From assembly GCF_000955975.1 (NCBI RefSeq), contig NZ_JYJF01000012.1, positions 26,256 to 90,255 on the forward strand: a DNA stretch of 64,000 nucleotides, read 5' to 3'. The notes beneath the pieces were generated by a model. That model ran no database searches. It had not been told where the DNA came from and was given only the letters and a program-made list of their open reading frames with translations. Of this stretch, positions 9,224 to 17,599 are shown one piece after another (within the stretch, counting starts at the first letter, position 1; each line of letters opens with the position of its first letter). The position numbers and the translations under genes were made by a program. Origin of the DNA: Saccharothrix sp. ST-888 (GTDB taxonomy: Bacteria > Actinomycetota > Actinomycetes > Streptomycetales > Streptomycetaceae).

Positions 9224-10843
9224 ATGACCGAACGCACCAACCGGACCGTGCTCCTGCGCGGCGGCGCCGTCTACAGCCCCGCCGACCCCTTCGCCACCGC
9301 GATGCTGGTCGAGGGCGAACACATCGCCTGGGTCGGCAGCGACGGCGCCGCCCAGGCGTACGCCGAGAGCGCCGACGAGGTGGTGGAGCTGGCCGGTGCA
9401 CTGGTCACCCCCGCCTTCGTGGACGCCCATGTCCACGCCACCTCGACGGGCCTGGCCCTGACCGGTCTGGACCTCACCGGCTGCCCCTCGCTCGCCGAGG
9501 CGCTGGAGCGGATCTCCGCCTTCACCCGCTCCGCCGACGGCGCCGGGGCGGCCGGCCGCGGCGTGCTGATCGGTCACGGCTGGGACGAGAGCGGCTGGCC
9601 CGAAGGCCGTCCGCCGACGCTCGCCGAGCTGGACACCGCCGCCGGCGGTGCCGCCCTCTACCTCTCCCGGACCGACGTGCACTCGGCGCTCGCCAGCACC
9701 GCCCTGCGCGAGCTGACCCGGGACCTGGCCGGGCTCCCGGGCCACCATCCCACCGAGGCGCTCACCCGCGAGGCCCACCACGCCGTCCGGCAGGCCGCGC
9801 TGGCCCACCTGACGCCGGATCAGCGCCGCGCCGCCCAGCAGGCCGCCCTGCGGCGGGCCGCCGAACTGGGCATCGGCTCGGTCCACGAGTGCGCCGGACC
9901 CGAGATCTCCTCCGCCGAGGACCTGACCGCCCTGCTGGCCCTGGCGGCCGAGGGCGAGGGCCCCGAGGTCTTCGGCTACTGGGGCGAACTCGGCGGCGTC
10001 GAGACCGCCCGCCGCCTGGGCGCCGTCGGCGCGGGCGGTGACCTCTTCGTGGACGGCGCGCTCGGCTCGCACACCGCCTGCCTGCACGCCCCCTACGCCG
10101 ACGCCGAGCACACCGGCACCGCCTACCTGACCGCCGACGAGGTGGCCGACCACGTCACCGCCTGCACCGAGGCCGGTCTCCAGGCCGGGTTCCACGCGAT
10201 CGGGGACGCCGCGCTGGCGGCCGTCCTGGACGGCGTACGGGCGGCGGCCGACCGGCTCGGGCTCGCCCGGGTCCGTTCGCTGCGGCACCGGGTCGAGCAC
10301 GCCGAGGCGCTGGACGACAAGATGATCGCCGCCTTCGCCGAGCTCGGCCTGACCGCCTCCGTCCAGCCCGCCTTCGACGCCAGCTGGGGCGGCCCGGACG
10401 GCATGTACGTCCAGCGGCTCGGCGCGGAGCGGGCCGCCGCGCTCAACCCGTTCGCCGCCCTGCTGCGCGCCGGAGTCCCGCTCGCCTTCGGCTCGGACGC
10501 ACCGGTCACCCCGCTCGACCCCTGGGGCACCGTCCGGGCGGCGGCCTTCCACCGGACCCCCGGGCACCGGATCTCGGTCCGGGCGGCGTTCACGGCGCAC
10601 ACCCGGGGCGGCTGGCGCGCGCTCGGCCGGGATCAGGACGGCGTGCTGGTCCCGGGCGCCGTCGCCAGCTTCGCGATCTGGGACGTGGCCGACCTCGTCG
10701 TCCAGGCCCCGGACGACCGCGTCGCGGGCTGGTCCACCGACCCCCGCTCCGGCACCCCGGGCCTGCCCGACCTCACCCCGGGCGTCCCGCTCCCGACCTG
10801 CCTGCGCACGGTCGTCCGGGGCCGCACGGTGCACCGGCGCTGA
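9224..10843 (+). CDS. Metal-dependent amidohydrolase (YtcJ/amidohydrolase-3 type)
   Basis: 539 residues from the ATG. Metal-binding features of the amidohydrolase superfamily are all visible: the HxH pair in FVDAHVHATS (~64-73), the DGALGSHTA turn, a histidine in GFHAIGDAAL, HRVEHAE, and the late aspartate in FGSDAPVTPLDPW. The N-terminal beta domain (VLLRGGAVYSP) is standard for the amidohydrolase-3 branch, whose members hydrolyse amides or formamides of largely unknown identity. Cytoplasmic, no signal peptide. A weak inverted repeat follows. Confidence 0.87.
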   Translation: MTERTNRTVLLRGGAVYSPADPFATAMLVEGEHIAWVGSDGAAQAYAESADEVVELAGALVTPAFVDAHVHATSTGLALTGLDLTGCPSLAEALERISAFTRSADGAGAAGRGVLIGHGWDESGWPEGRPPTLAELDTAAGGAALYLSRTDVHSALASTALRELTRDLAGLPGHHPTEALTREAHHAVRQAALAHLTPDQRRAAQQAALRRAAELGIGSVHECAGPEISSAEDLTALLALAAEGEGPEVFGYWGELGGVETARRLGAVGAGGDLFVDGALGSHTACLHAPYADAEHTGTAYLTADEVADHVTACTEAGLQAGFHAIGDAALAAVLDGVRAAADRLGLARVRSLRHRVEHAEALDDKMIAAFAELGLTASVQPAFDASWGGPDGMYVQRLGAERAAALNPFAALLRAGVPLAFGSDAPVTPLDPWGTVRAAAFHRTPGHRISVRAAFTAHTRGGWRALGRDQDGVLVPGAVASFAIWDVADLVVQAPDDRVAGWSTDPRSGTPGLPDLTPGVPLPTCLRTVVRGRTVHRR

Positions 10844-10870
10844 CCCGCCGGCCGCCGGCCCGGCACCGTC

Positions 10871-10930
10871 CGGGGGCGCGCAGAACCTCAGGAGCGTCCC
10901 CGGGTCAGGGGGCACGGTTCTCGCGCCCCG
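10871..10930. repeat. Degenerate copy of the dispersed inverted repeat
   Basis: Left arm 10871-10887 (GGGGGCGCGCAGAACC) and right arm 10916-10930 (GGTTCTCGCGCCCCG) pair with small gaps. It is a weaker relative of the palindromes at 3106 and 7847. It lies between two genes on the same strand and may end the amidohydrolase transcript. Confidence 0.45.
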
Positions 10931-11089
10931 AGCCGCCGGCCGGCGGGTCGCTCCGATCAGGCACCCTTGAGGGCAGGTCGGTACCGCTCCGGGGTACCTT
11001 TCTCCGACGGCTCTCGGTGACGAGCGGCCGGTCGATCAGACGGCACTCGCAGCGCGAGCGGACGGCACAGCCAGAGAGGTGGTGCGCAG

Positions 11090-12877
11090 GTGGCACTGCC
11101 CGGGAACGAGGAGCAGCCGGCGGCGGAGTCGGAGGCGGCCGAGTCCGTCCCCGAACAGCGGCCGGGGCGGCTGCGGCGCCGCTGGACCAAGGTCCGGGCC
11201 GGCCTGCCCAGGACCGGGCTGGCCGTCGCCGCCGGTCTGCTGCTGGCACTGGCCTTCCCGCCGTACGGCCTGTGGCCGCTATCGATCCTCGGGGTGGCGG
11301 CCCTCTCCCTGCTGACCCGGGGGCGGACGGCCCGCCAGGGGGCGTGGACCGGCTTCGCGTTCGGCTTCCCGTTCTTCCTCCTGCTGCTCGACTGGATCCG
11401 GGTGATCGGCCCGGACGCACTGGTCGGGCTCTCCGTGCTGGAGGCGCTGTTCGTCGTTGCGCTGGGCGCCGGTCTCGCCGCCACCTCCCGGCTGCGCACC
11501 TGGCCGCTCTGGGGGGCCTGCCTCTGGGTCGCCCAGGAGTGGGCCCGCGACCGGCTGCCGCTGGGCGGCTTCCCGTGGGGCCGGCTGGCCTTCGCCAACA
11601 CGGCCAGTCCGTTCACACCCCTGGCCGCCCTCGGCGGCGCGCCCCTGGTCACCTTCGCGGTCGCCCTCGCGGGCACCCTGCTGGGGTACACCGCCCTCCG
11701 TCTGCGCCGGAGCCCCGCCCCGACGACCGCCGGGGCCACCGACGCTGCGGAAGCCGCTGACGCCACCGAGGCGGCCCCGGACACCCGCCGCCTTCCCCGT
11801 GCTCCCCGCGCCGCCGCACTGGCCGCTGCCGGGGCCGTGGCGACGATCCTCGCCGGGTACCTCGTCCCGGTGCCGACCGGCGCCGATGCCCGCGACACCG
11901 TCAAGGTGGCCGTCATCCAGGGGAATGTGCCGCACCCCGGCATGGACTTCCTCGGCCGCCCGTTCATGGTGCTCGACAACCACGCCTCGGCCACCGAGCG
12001 CCTGGCCGCCGCGGTGGCCGCGGGCAAGGCCGAGCGTCCGGACGTGGTGATCTGGCCGGAGAACTCCTCCGACCTCAACCCCTACGCCGTCCCGGAGGCC
12101 TACCAGCGGATCGACCAGGCCGTGAAGGCGATCGGGGTGCCCACCCTGGTCGGCACCCTGGTGGACGGCCCGGACAGCCAGCACGTGCAGAACGAAGGCA
12201 TCGTCTGGGACCCGCAGAGCGGCCCCGGCGAGTTCTACACCAAGCAGCACCCGGTGCCCTTCGGCGAGTACGTGCCGTTCCGCGCCGAGCTCTCCAAGGT
12301 GATCACCCGCCTGCAGCGGGTCGCCCGCGACTTCTACCCCGGCACCCACGACGGTGTGATGCAGCTCGGTCCGGCCCGGATCGGCGATGTGATCTGCTTC
12401 GAGGTGGCGTACGACGAGATCGTCCGCGACACCGTCAACGACGGCGGCCGGGTGCTCGTGGTGCAGACCAACAACGCGACCTACGCCAAGAGCGGCCAGC
12501 CCGACCAGCAGCTGGCGATGTCCCGGCTGCGTGCGGTCGAGCACGGCCGGGCCGTCCTGATCGCCGCGACCAGCGGGATCAGCGCGATCATCGCCCCGGA
12601 CGGTTCGGTGGTCAGCCGCACCCAGGAGCTCACCCCGGCCGAGCTCAGCGCCACGGTGCCGCTGCTCAACGGGAAGACGGTGGCCGACCGGGTCGGTGCC
12701 GCGCCCGAGTGGGCGCTCTCCATCGCCGGCCTGCTGGCCTGCGGCGCGGTGGCGGTCGGCGCGACCCGGCGCCGCCGCAACGGTGGCGGCACCGCCGGAA
12801 CACCGGCCGAGGCCGAACCGTTGACCCAGGTGGGTGCCGCAGCCGCAGTCGCCCCCGCTCGGATTGCCCGTCGCTGA
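11090..12877 (+). CDS. lnt: Apolipoprotein N-acyltransferase
   Basis: 595 residues from a GTG. The N-terminal half has the expected membrane helices (from ~40 to ~260, beginning after a charged tail). The C-terminal half is a nitrilase-fold catalytic domain. The Glu-Lys-Cys triad can be placed: Glu in VIWPENSSD (~324), Lys in FYTKQHPVPFGEYVP (~384) and Cys in GDVICFEVAYDE (~435). The enzyme transfers an acyl chain from phospholipid to the N-terminal cysteine of lipoproteins. In many actinomycetes lnt is fused or adjacent to polyprenol-phosphate-mannose synthase; no such gene is here, and fxsA follows after 37 bases. Confidence 0.92.
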   Translation: MALPGNEEQPAAESEAAESVPEQRPGRLRRRWTKVRAGLPRTGLAVAAGLLLALAFPPYGLWPLSILGVAALSLLTRGRTARQGAWTGFAFGFPFFLLLLDWIRVIGPDALVGLSVLEALFVVALGAGLAATSRLRTWPLWGACLWVAQEWARDRLPLGGFPWGRLAFANTASPFTPLAALGGAPLVTFAVALAGTLLGYTALRLRRSPAPTTAGATDAAEAADATEAAPDTRRLPRAPRAAALAAAGAVATILAGYLVPVPTGADARDTVKVAVIQGNVPHPGMDFLGRPFMVLDNHASATERLAAAVAAGKAERPDVVIWPENSSDLNPYAVPEAYQRIDQAVKAIGVPTLVGTLVDGPDSQHVQNEGIVWDPQSGPGEFYTKQHPVPFGEYVPFRAELSKVITRLQRVARDFYPGTHDGVMQLGPARIGDVICFEVAYDEIVRDTVNDGGRVLVVQTNNATYAKSGQPDQQLAMSRLRAVEHGRAVLIAATSGISAIIAPDGSVVSRTQELTPAELSATVPLLNGKTVADRVGAAPEWALSIAGLLACGAVAVGATRRRRNGGGTAGTPAEAEPLTQVGAAAAVAPARIARR

Positions 12878-12914
12878 TCTGCGCGGAGAGCACCGGGATG
12901 GAGTGGATTCGACC

Positions 12915-13484
12915 GTGACCCAGCAAGCTACCCCGGTCCGTCCGGCCCCGCGCAGTCGCCTGCGACGGGTGCTGCCGTTGCTGATCACCGCCTGGCTGGT
13001 GCTGGAGATCTGGCTGCTGACCGTCGTCGCGGGCGCGACCGGCTGGTTCACCGTGCTGATCCTGCTGATTGCCGGGGTCTTCGTGGGTGGATCGCTGATC
13101 AAGCGGGCGGGCCTGAAGGCCTTGTCGGCGGCCATCGAGCAGGGCCGTGATCCGCAGTCGCAGCAGGCGCAGACCGGCACCAGCCTGACCGTGCTGGCGG
13201 GCCTGCTGCTGATCCTGCCGGGCTTCCTGTCCGACCTGATCGGGCTGACCCTGCTGCTCCCGCCGACCAGGGCGCTGTGGCGGGCGCTGGGCCGCCGGTT
13301 CACCCGGACGGCACTGCGCTCCACCGCCAGGCCCGGGTCCGACGCGTTCGCGGACGCCATGCGGCTCCAGGAGCAGATGCGCATCCACCGGCCGGACGGC
13401 AAGGTGATCCAGGGCGAGGTGGTCGACCCCCCGACCGGCCCCACCGGCCCCGACACCGACTGCCGACCCCCGATCACCGGCTGA
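12915..13484 (+). CDS. fxsA: FxsA-family membrane protein
   Basis: 189 residues from a GTG with GGAG eleven bases upstream; an in-frame GTG at 12903 is possible. Two N-terminal helices (LLITAWLVLEIWLLTVVAGA and a following FTVLILLIAGVFVGG), a short loop and a third helix (LTVLAGLLLILPGFLSDLIG) give the FxsA core. A cytoplasmic charged tail follows. FxsA of E. coli modulates phage exclusion, but the function in actinomycetes is unknown. It is probably cotranscribed with lnt. The fxsA-rbpA convergent arrangement is conserved in actinomycetes. Confidence 0.9.
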   Translation: MTQQATPVRPAPRSRLRRVLPLLITAWLVLEIWLLTVVAGATGWFTVLILLIAGVFVGGSLIKRAGLKALSAAIEQGRDPQSQQAQTGTSLTVLAGLLLILPGFLSDLIGLTLLLPPTRALWRALGRRFTRTALRSTARPGSDAFADAMRLQEQMRIHRPDGKVIQGEVVDPPTGPTGPDTDCRPPITG

Positions 13485-13675
13485 GCACCCGACTCGTACG
13501 GTGCCTCAAGGGGCGCGGTGAGCCGAGCGTCCGCCCCCCTGCGGCTTCGCGGCAGGCGCCCCGCACGGTCCGCCGCCGACGAGGCCCCGAGGCCCGGCGG
13601 CGCCGCTGCGGCGTAGCCCGCCCGGACGGGCGCTCGCACGCCGAAGCCCCCGCGCAGTGGAGCCCCCCGGGCAGC

Positions 13676-13713
13676 CCGAAGGGGCCCCGGGCGGCTGCCC
13701 GGGGCCCCTTCGG
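13676..13713. terminator. Strong hairpin between fxsA and rbpA
   Basis: A perfect 17-base-pair stem (13676-13692 with 13697-13713) and a four-base GGCT loop, almost pure G/C at the core. There is no T-run, as is usual in Streptomyces. It lies 27 bases beyond the rbpA stop and downstream of fxsA, so it can terminate both. Confidence 0.85.
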
Positions 13714-13740
13714 TGCCCTCTGCCTAGGTGGAGGGGGCGA

Positions 13741-14115
13741 TCACGCGCTCTTGCGGGTGTCGCGCGGGTGAACCGCGAGGTTCATCCCGCCGGAGCGAAG
13801 CACCGCCAGCCGCTCGGCCAGCACCTCCTCCAGCTCCTCGCGCGTACGACGCTCCATCAGCATGTCCCAATGGGTGCGCGTCGGCTTGGTCTTCTTCTCC
13901 TCCGGCTCGTCGCCGTCGAGCAGGACTGCCTCCTGGCCGCAGAAACGGCATTCCCAGATCGAGGGAATCTCCGCCTCAACGGAGAAAGGCACCTCGAATC
14001 GGTGTCCGTTCTGACATGCGTACTCAACGGTCTGGCGGGGAGCCAGATCGATTCCACGGTCGGTCTCGTAGCTAGTGGCCCCGAGTCGCGTGCCGCGGAG
14101 AGCTCGCTCGCTCAT
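13741..14115 (-). CDS. rbpA: RNA polymerase-binding protein RbpA
   Basis: 124 residues from the ATG. The sequence is unmistakable RbpA: a short N-terminal tail, the zinc-binding core (CQNGHRFEVPF around 34-44 and WECRFCG around 55-61), a basic linker (EEKKTKPTRTHWDMLMERR) and a C-terminal sigma-interacting domain (EELEEVLAERLAVLR). RbpA binds the primary sigma factor and the beta/beta-prime subunits, stabilises open complexes, and is made at higher level under thiol stress. A sigma-R-type promoter lies 62-88 bases upstream of the start and a strong hairpin follows the stop. Confidence 0.98.
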   Translation of the reverse strand: MSERALRGTRLGATSYETDRGIDLAPRQTVEYACQNGHRFEVPFSVEAEIPSIWECRFCGQEAVLLDGDEPEEKKTKPTRTHWDMLMERRTREELEEVLAERLAVLRSGGMNLAVHPRDTRKSA

Positions 14116-14177
14116 GAATCGTGCCTCCCGGGCTTATGGCCCACAGGACTAGTGGTCGCTGTCATCGTCGTTCGGTC

Positions 14178-14203
14178 AACGCTCGGCCGCCGACGAAGAT
14201 TCC
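14178..14203 (-). promoter_or_regulatory. Sigma-R-type promoter for rbpA
   Basis: On the minus strand, GGAAT (14203-14199, preceded by G) is followed by exactly 18 bases and then GTT (14180-14178). This is the SigR consensus GGAAT-N18-GTT known from Streptomyces disulfide-stress promoters, and rbpA is an established member of that regulon. Transcription would start near 14170, giving a leader of about 55 bases. Confidence 0.85.
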
Positions 14204-14362
14204 CGTCCCGGGACATGCGTCGCCTGTCGTGCCGCCCCTGTTTGTACCCATCCCCGCCCGATTTGTCACATCTGAGCTCGAATATCACCCAGAGTGTCAC
14301 TAATTGTGCACACAGCTAGCAATTCGGCCCAGTGGCGGCCGTCCAAGTTTATCCGTGCCCGG

Positions 14363-15988
14363 TCACCAGACCGGACGCGGGCGCACCGAGGCGGGGTCTT
14401 TCGTCAGCTCGACTCCCGGCCCGCCGATCGAGCTCGCCACCGGGCCCGCGATCGAGCTCGCCACCGGCTCCCCGGCCGGTGCCTGGGCCTGGGCCGCCGC
14501 TTCGGTCCTGGTGTCCCGGTGCGGCAGCAGGGCGATCACCGCGTCCCGCAGCAGGGCCGGTGCCTCCTCGTCCAGCGGGTCCACGGTGACCGGGACCTGG
14601 AGCCGGACGGGGGCGGCGGTGCCGATCCGGGCGTAGCCGCGGCCGGCGGGTGTCTGGGCGGCCGGGGTGATGTCCAACGGGGCGCCCAGCGCCAGCTGGG
14701 CGCCCTCGGCGCCGGTGGGGCCGAGCACCACGCGGGCCCTGGTGGTGGCCCGGACGGTGGGGGAGAGCCGCTCCCGGGCCTCCAGATCGTCGGCGACCAC
14801 CACCGTCACGCGTGCCGCGCGGCCCTGCCGCAGCGGGATCTCCAGCAGTTCCTGCGGGTCGAGGCGGCCCTCGGCGTGGGCCAGTTCGGTCAGCTCGGTG
14901 GGGTGGTCGAGCAGCAGCCACAGCGGGCGGATGACGTCCTCAGGCGGGGTGACGCCGTGGTGACGGGCGGCGTTGAGGGCTGCGATCCGGCGCTCGGTCT
15001 CCTTGACGGCCCACTCCAGCGCGGCCAGTGCGCCGCGCAGGCTGGTCTCCACGGTGTGCACGCCGGGCCGGTTCACCAGGCAGGCGTGCTCGCCGGTGCC
15101 CGCGCCGTCGATCACCACCAGGTCGCCGTGGGGGAGCGCCTGGAGCGCGATCGAGCGGATCAGCGTGGACGTCCCGTGCCCCGCCGTGCCGAGGGCCAGC
15201 AGGTGCGGCTCGGCGGCTCGGGCGCCGGTCCGCCAGATCACCGGCGGCTGCTGGGCGGTGCCGCCACCCTGGTGCACCGGGATGGTCCGGTGGGTGCCGA
15301 GCGCGTCGGTGAAGCCCAGCACGATCTCGCCCGGCGTGGTGACGAAGGGCTGGGCGGTGATGTCGGTGGGCAGCGGGGCCAGGGCGGTGACCCGCAGCCT
15401 GTTGGACTCCTCGTCCCAGTCGAAGCGGTACTCGCGGGCGCGGCCCGCCTTGCCCTGGACGACCTGCTCGATCCTGGCCCGGGCGGCCGGCTCGGTGTCG
15501 GTGAAGTACGCGGGGTAGGCCAGGTCGAGGGAGCTGAGCCGGCCGTCGCCGTCGAACTCCCAGGCGCTGAAGGCGGACTTGTAGCTGCCGTCCATGCTGT
15601 AGAGCGGCGAGAAATCGTCCACCCCACCCAGGTAGGGGGTCAGGGCGGCGTAGAGGGCGGTCAGCTTGAGGTCGGCGACGTCCGCCTCGGGCGGGGCGGG
15701 GGCGGCCTTGAGGGTCCGGCCGACCCAGGTGGCGCTGGCCATCAGGGCGACCAGGGCGAGCAGCGGGCCGTGCGGCAGCAGGTAGATCCCGAGCAGGACC
15801 GCCGCGGAGAGGAAGGCGGTGGGGCCCCGGCGGTCCTTCGGGGTGGCCGCCCAGCGGCCCTTGGCCCAGTCGACGTGGGCGCGCAGGCCGCGCCCGATCA
15901 CCGTCAGCGGGGCGAACACGTCGGAGGCGTGGTCGCCTGCCGTACGGGCGAGGTCGCGGCCGCGGTTGAAATGGCGGGTGAGGGACAT
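14363..15988 (-). CDS. sffA: SffA, SpoIIIE/FtsK-like protein of sporulation septa
   Basis: 541 residues from the ATG at 15988, which has GGGGAG eight bases upstream; the frame runs open 23 codons further without a good start signal. Hydrophobic helices lie at ~55-100 (FLSAAVLLGIYLLPHGPLLA and following). The cytoplasmic FtsK/SpoIIIE-type domain includes an altered P-loop (GTAGHGTSTLIRS, ~265-277) and the strand LWLLLDHPTEL. In S. coelicolor SffA is recruited by SmeA to sporulation septa and affects chromosome segregation. The C-terminal 40 residues contain a short repeat (VASSI.GP). It lies 94 bases behind smeA on the same strand. Confidence 0.9.
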   Translation of the reverse strand: MSLTRHFNRGRDLARTAGDHASDVFAPLTVIGRGLRAHVDWAKGRWAATPKDRRGPTAFLSAAVLLGIYLLPHGPLLALVALMASATWVGRTLKAAPAPPEADVADLKLTALYAALTPYLGGVDDFSPLYSMDGSYKSAFSAWEFDGDGRLSSLDLAYPAYFTDTEPAARARIEQVVQGKAGRAREYRFDWDEESNRLRVTALAPLPTDITAQPFVTTPGEIVLGFTDALGTHRTIPVHQGGGTAQQPPVIWRTGARAAEPHLLALGTAGHGTSTLIRSIALQALPHGDLVVIDGAGTGEHACLVNRPGVHTVETSLRGALAALEWAVKETERRIAALNAARHHGVTPPEDVIRPLWLLLDHPTELTELAHAEGRLDPQELLEIPLRQGRAARVTVVVADDLEARERLSPTVRATTRARVVLGPTGAEGAQLALGAPLDITPAAQTPAGRGYARIGTAAPVRLQVPVTVDPLDEEAPALLRDAVIALLPHRDTRTEAAAQAQAPAGEPVASSIAGPVASSIGGPGVELTKDPASVRPRPVW

Positions 15989-16033
15989 TCCTGACTCCCC
16001 GGGCGGATGGGACGGGCGGGACGGTGGCAGAAA

Positions 16034-16064
16034 GGCCCGGGGCGGTGGGATCCGCACCCGGGCC
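16034..16064 (-). terminator. Hairpin between smeA and sffA, possible attenuator
   Basis: GGCCCGG (16034-16040) pairs with CCGGGCC (16058-16064) around a 17-base loop that can extend the pairing by a few bases. In the smeA-sffA spacer it could reduce read-through so that sffA is made at a lower level than smeA. Inferred from sequence only. Confidence 0.4.
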
Positions 16065-16082
16065 GTGACTGCGAGGGATCGG

Positions 16083-16277
16083 TCAGAACTTGATGCCGCT
16101 CAGCAGACTGGCCAGGCTCGCGCCGCCTGCCGTGATGCTCGGGGCGATCGAGGAACCCGCGATGTAGAAGCCGAAGAGGGCGCAGACCAGGGCATGCGAG
16201 ACCTTGAGGCCGTCCCGCCGGAAGAAGAGGAATGCGATGGTGCCGAACAGGACGATGCCGGAAATCGAGAGGATCAC
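16083..16277 (-). CDS. smeA: SmeA, small sporulation membrane protein
   Basis: 64 residues from a GTG with GAGGAG upstream. Two hydrophobic helices (LSISGIVLFGTIAFLFF, then VSHALVCALFGFYIAGSSI) flank a short basic loop (RRDGLK), leaving a serine/glycine-rich tail. Size, topology and position directly before sffA match Streptomyces SmeA, which localises to sporulation septa and brings SffA there. The upstream region is relatively A/T-rich, as expected for a developmental promoter. Confidence 0.92.
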   Translation of the reverse strand: MILSISGIVLFGTIAFLFFRRDGLKVSHALVCALFGFYIAGSSIAPSITAGGASLASLLSGIKF

Positions 16278-16584
16278 GTGCTCTGCTCCTCGGTGAGGGG
16301 GACAGGGGACGGCGAGAGAGGGTTACCGAAAGCGACTTAATCGTGACAAAAAGTAATAGATGATGGAACGGGGCAAATGGGTGCTCTTGTTGCCGGGGTG
16401 AACCTCGGAGGTATACGTGCGGACCGCTGCTCACGGCGGAATTCCGCTCTCTCAGGTCCCCCGCGCACCCTGCTCCGGGCGCACCTGCCGGGAAAAGTTC
16501 GCTCGAACGGATGCGTTACCTCCGGATGAACGTGTCATCCGCTACGGTGCCGTACGACACTGCACCGGATCCGAAAGGGCCGTC
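16278..16584. other. Divergent promoter region of smeA and the ankyrin gene
   Basis: 307 bases without a gene. Positions ~16325-16375 are clearly richer in A/T than the surroundings (on the minus strand TATTACTTTTTGTCACGA) and probably hold the smeA promoter, though I could not place convincing boxes or a WhiG site. Nothing else is recognised. Confidence 0.5.
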
Positions 16585-17016
16585 ATGACCGACTCAGCTC
16601 CGCAGACTCCGCAGGACCCGCCGGCGGGGCAGGTGCCGGACGCCGAGGTGATCGAGCTCGCGGGCAGGCTCTTCGACGCCGCCCGTACCGGCGACACGGC
16701 GTTGCTCGCCGGGTACCTCGACGCCGGAGCCCCCGCCGACCTCACCAACGACCGGGGCGACACCCTGATCATGCTCGCCGCCTACCACGGCCACGCGGAC
16801 ACGGTCGAGGCCCTGCTGGCGCACGGCGGCGACCCGAACCTGATCAACGACCGGGGTCAGACGCCGCTCGCCGGGGCGGTGTTCAAGGGCGAGGAGGAGG
16901 TGATCGCCGCCCTGCTGGCCGGCGGCGCCGACCCGCAGGCCGGTACCCCCTCCGCCGTGGACACCGCCCGGATGTTCGGCAAGGAGGGCCTGGTGGCCCG
17001 CTTCGAGGGCCGCTGA
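16585..17016 (+). CDS. Ankyrin-repeat protein
   Basis: 143 residues from the ATG at 16585 (GAAAGG upstream); the frame is open further 5' without a better start. After ~35 polar residues come ankyrin repeats. The clearest are NDRGDTLIMLAAYHGHADTV (~58-77) with LLAHGGDPN, and NDRGQTPLAGAVFKGEEEVI with LLAGGADP. The length allows three to four repeats. Soluble, with no enzymatic domain: a protein-protein interaction module of unknown partner. Single gene. Confidence 0.88.
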   Translation: MTDSAPQTPQDPPAGQVPDAEVIELAGRLFDAARTGDTALLAGYLDAGAPADLTNDRGDTLIMLAAYHGHADTVEALLAHGGDPNLINDRGQTPLAGAVFKGEEEVIAALLAGGADPQAGTPSAVDTARMFGKEGLVARFEGR

Positions 17017-17099
17017 CCGAAGCCGCCCCGCCGCCTCCCGGCCGTCGGACCGAGGTCGGAAGGCCAGGTGGCGGCCGGTCGCAACTAGGCTTGGCGGCC

Positions 17100-17585
17100 A
17101 TGGAGATACGCACCACCGGTTACGGCCACCCGGATGCCGTACAGCTGTCCGCCGAGGTCCAGCAGGAGTACGTCCGCCGCTACGGCGAGGTGGACGTGAC
17201 CGTCATACACCCGGAGCACTTCGACCCGCCCGCCGGGATCTTCGTGGTCGGCTACCTCGACGGCCGGCCGGTCGCCTGCGGCGGCTGGCGGGCCAAGGAG
17301 GCGGACGGCACGGGGCTGCGCGACGGCGACGCGGAGCTCAAGCGGATGTACGTCTCGCCCTCGGCCCGGGGCCGGGGTCTGGCCCGGGCGGTGCTGCGTC
17401 ACCTGGAGCAGAGCGCCGCCGAGGCCGGCCGGACCAGGTTGGTGCTGGAGAGCGGCACCGAGCAGCCCGAGGCGCTGGCGCTGTACGCCTCCGAGGGGTA
17501 CGAGCCGATCACCAAGTTCGGCGTCTACAAGGACCACCCGCAGAGTGTCTGCATGGGCAAGCCGCTGGTGCCTGCGGCGGCCTGA
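17100..17585 (+). CDS. GNAT-family N-acetyltransferase
   Basis: 161 residues from the ATG; a TTG nine bases earlier is in frame. The acetyl-CoA-binding motif is clear (MYVSPSARGRGLARAVL, ~85-101; R/Q-x-x-G-x-G/A type), followed by the motif-B region (LYASEGYEPI). A single GNAT domain fills the protein. These enzymes move an acetyl group from acetyl-CoA to an amine; the substrate is unknown. It is convergent with the AspS-like gene, with 14 bases between the stops. Confidence 0.9.
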   Translation: MEIRTTGYGHPDAVQLSAEVQQEYVRRYGEVDVTVIHPEHFDPPAGIFVVGYLDGRPVACGGWRAKEADGTGLRDGDAELKRMYVSPSARGRGLARAVLRHLEQSAAEAGRTRLVLESGTEQPEALALYASEGYEPITKFGVYKDHPQSVCMGKPLVPAAA

Positions 17586-17599
17586 CCCGCCCGGTGCCG

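Noticed and set aside
7982..10915. 977-codon open frame on the minus strand
   Set aside because: Only its last 148 codons (start 8428) look like protein. The rest lies opposite the well-supported amidohydrolase and Lrp genes and is a GC-rich shadow.
14294..15994. 566-codon plus-strand frame opposite sffA
   Set aside because: The minus strand gives SffA with membrane helices and FtsK-type motifs next to smeA; the plus frame is Gly/Gln/Arg-rich with no motif.
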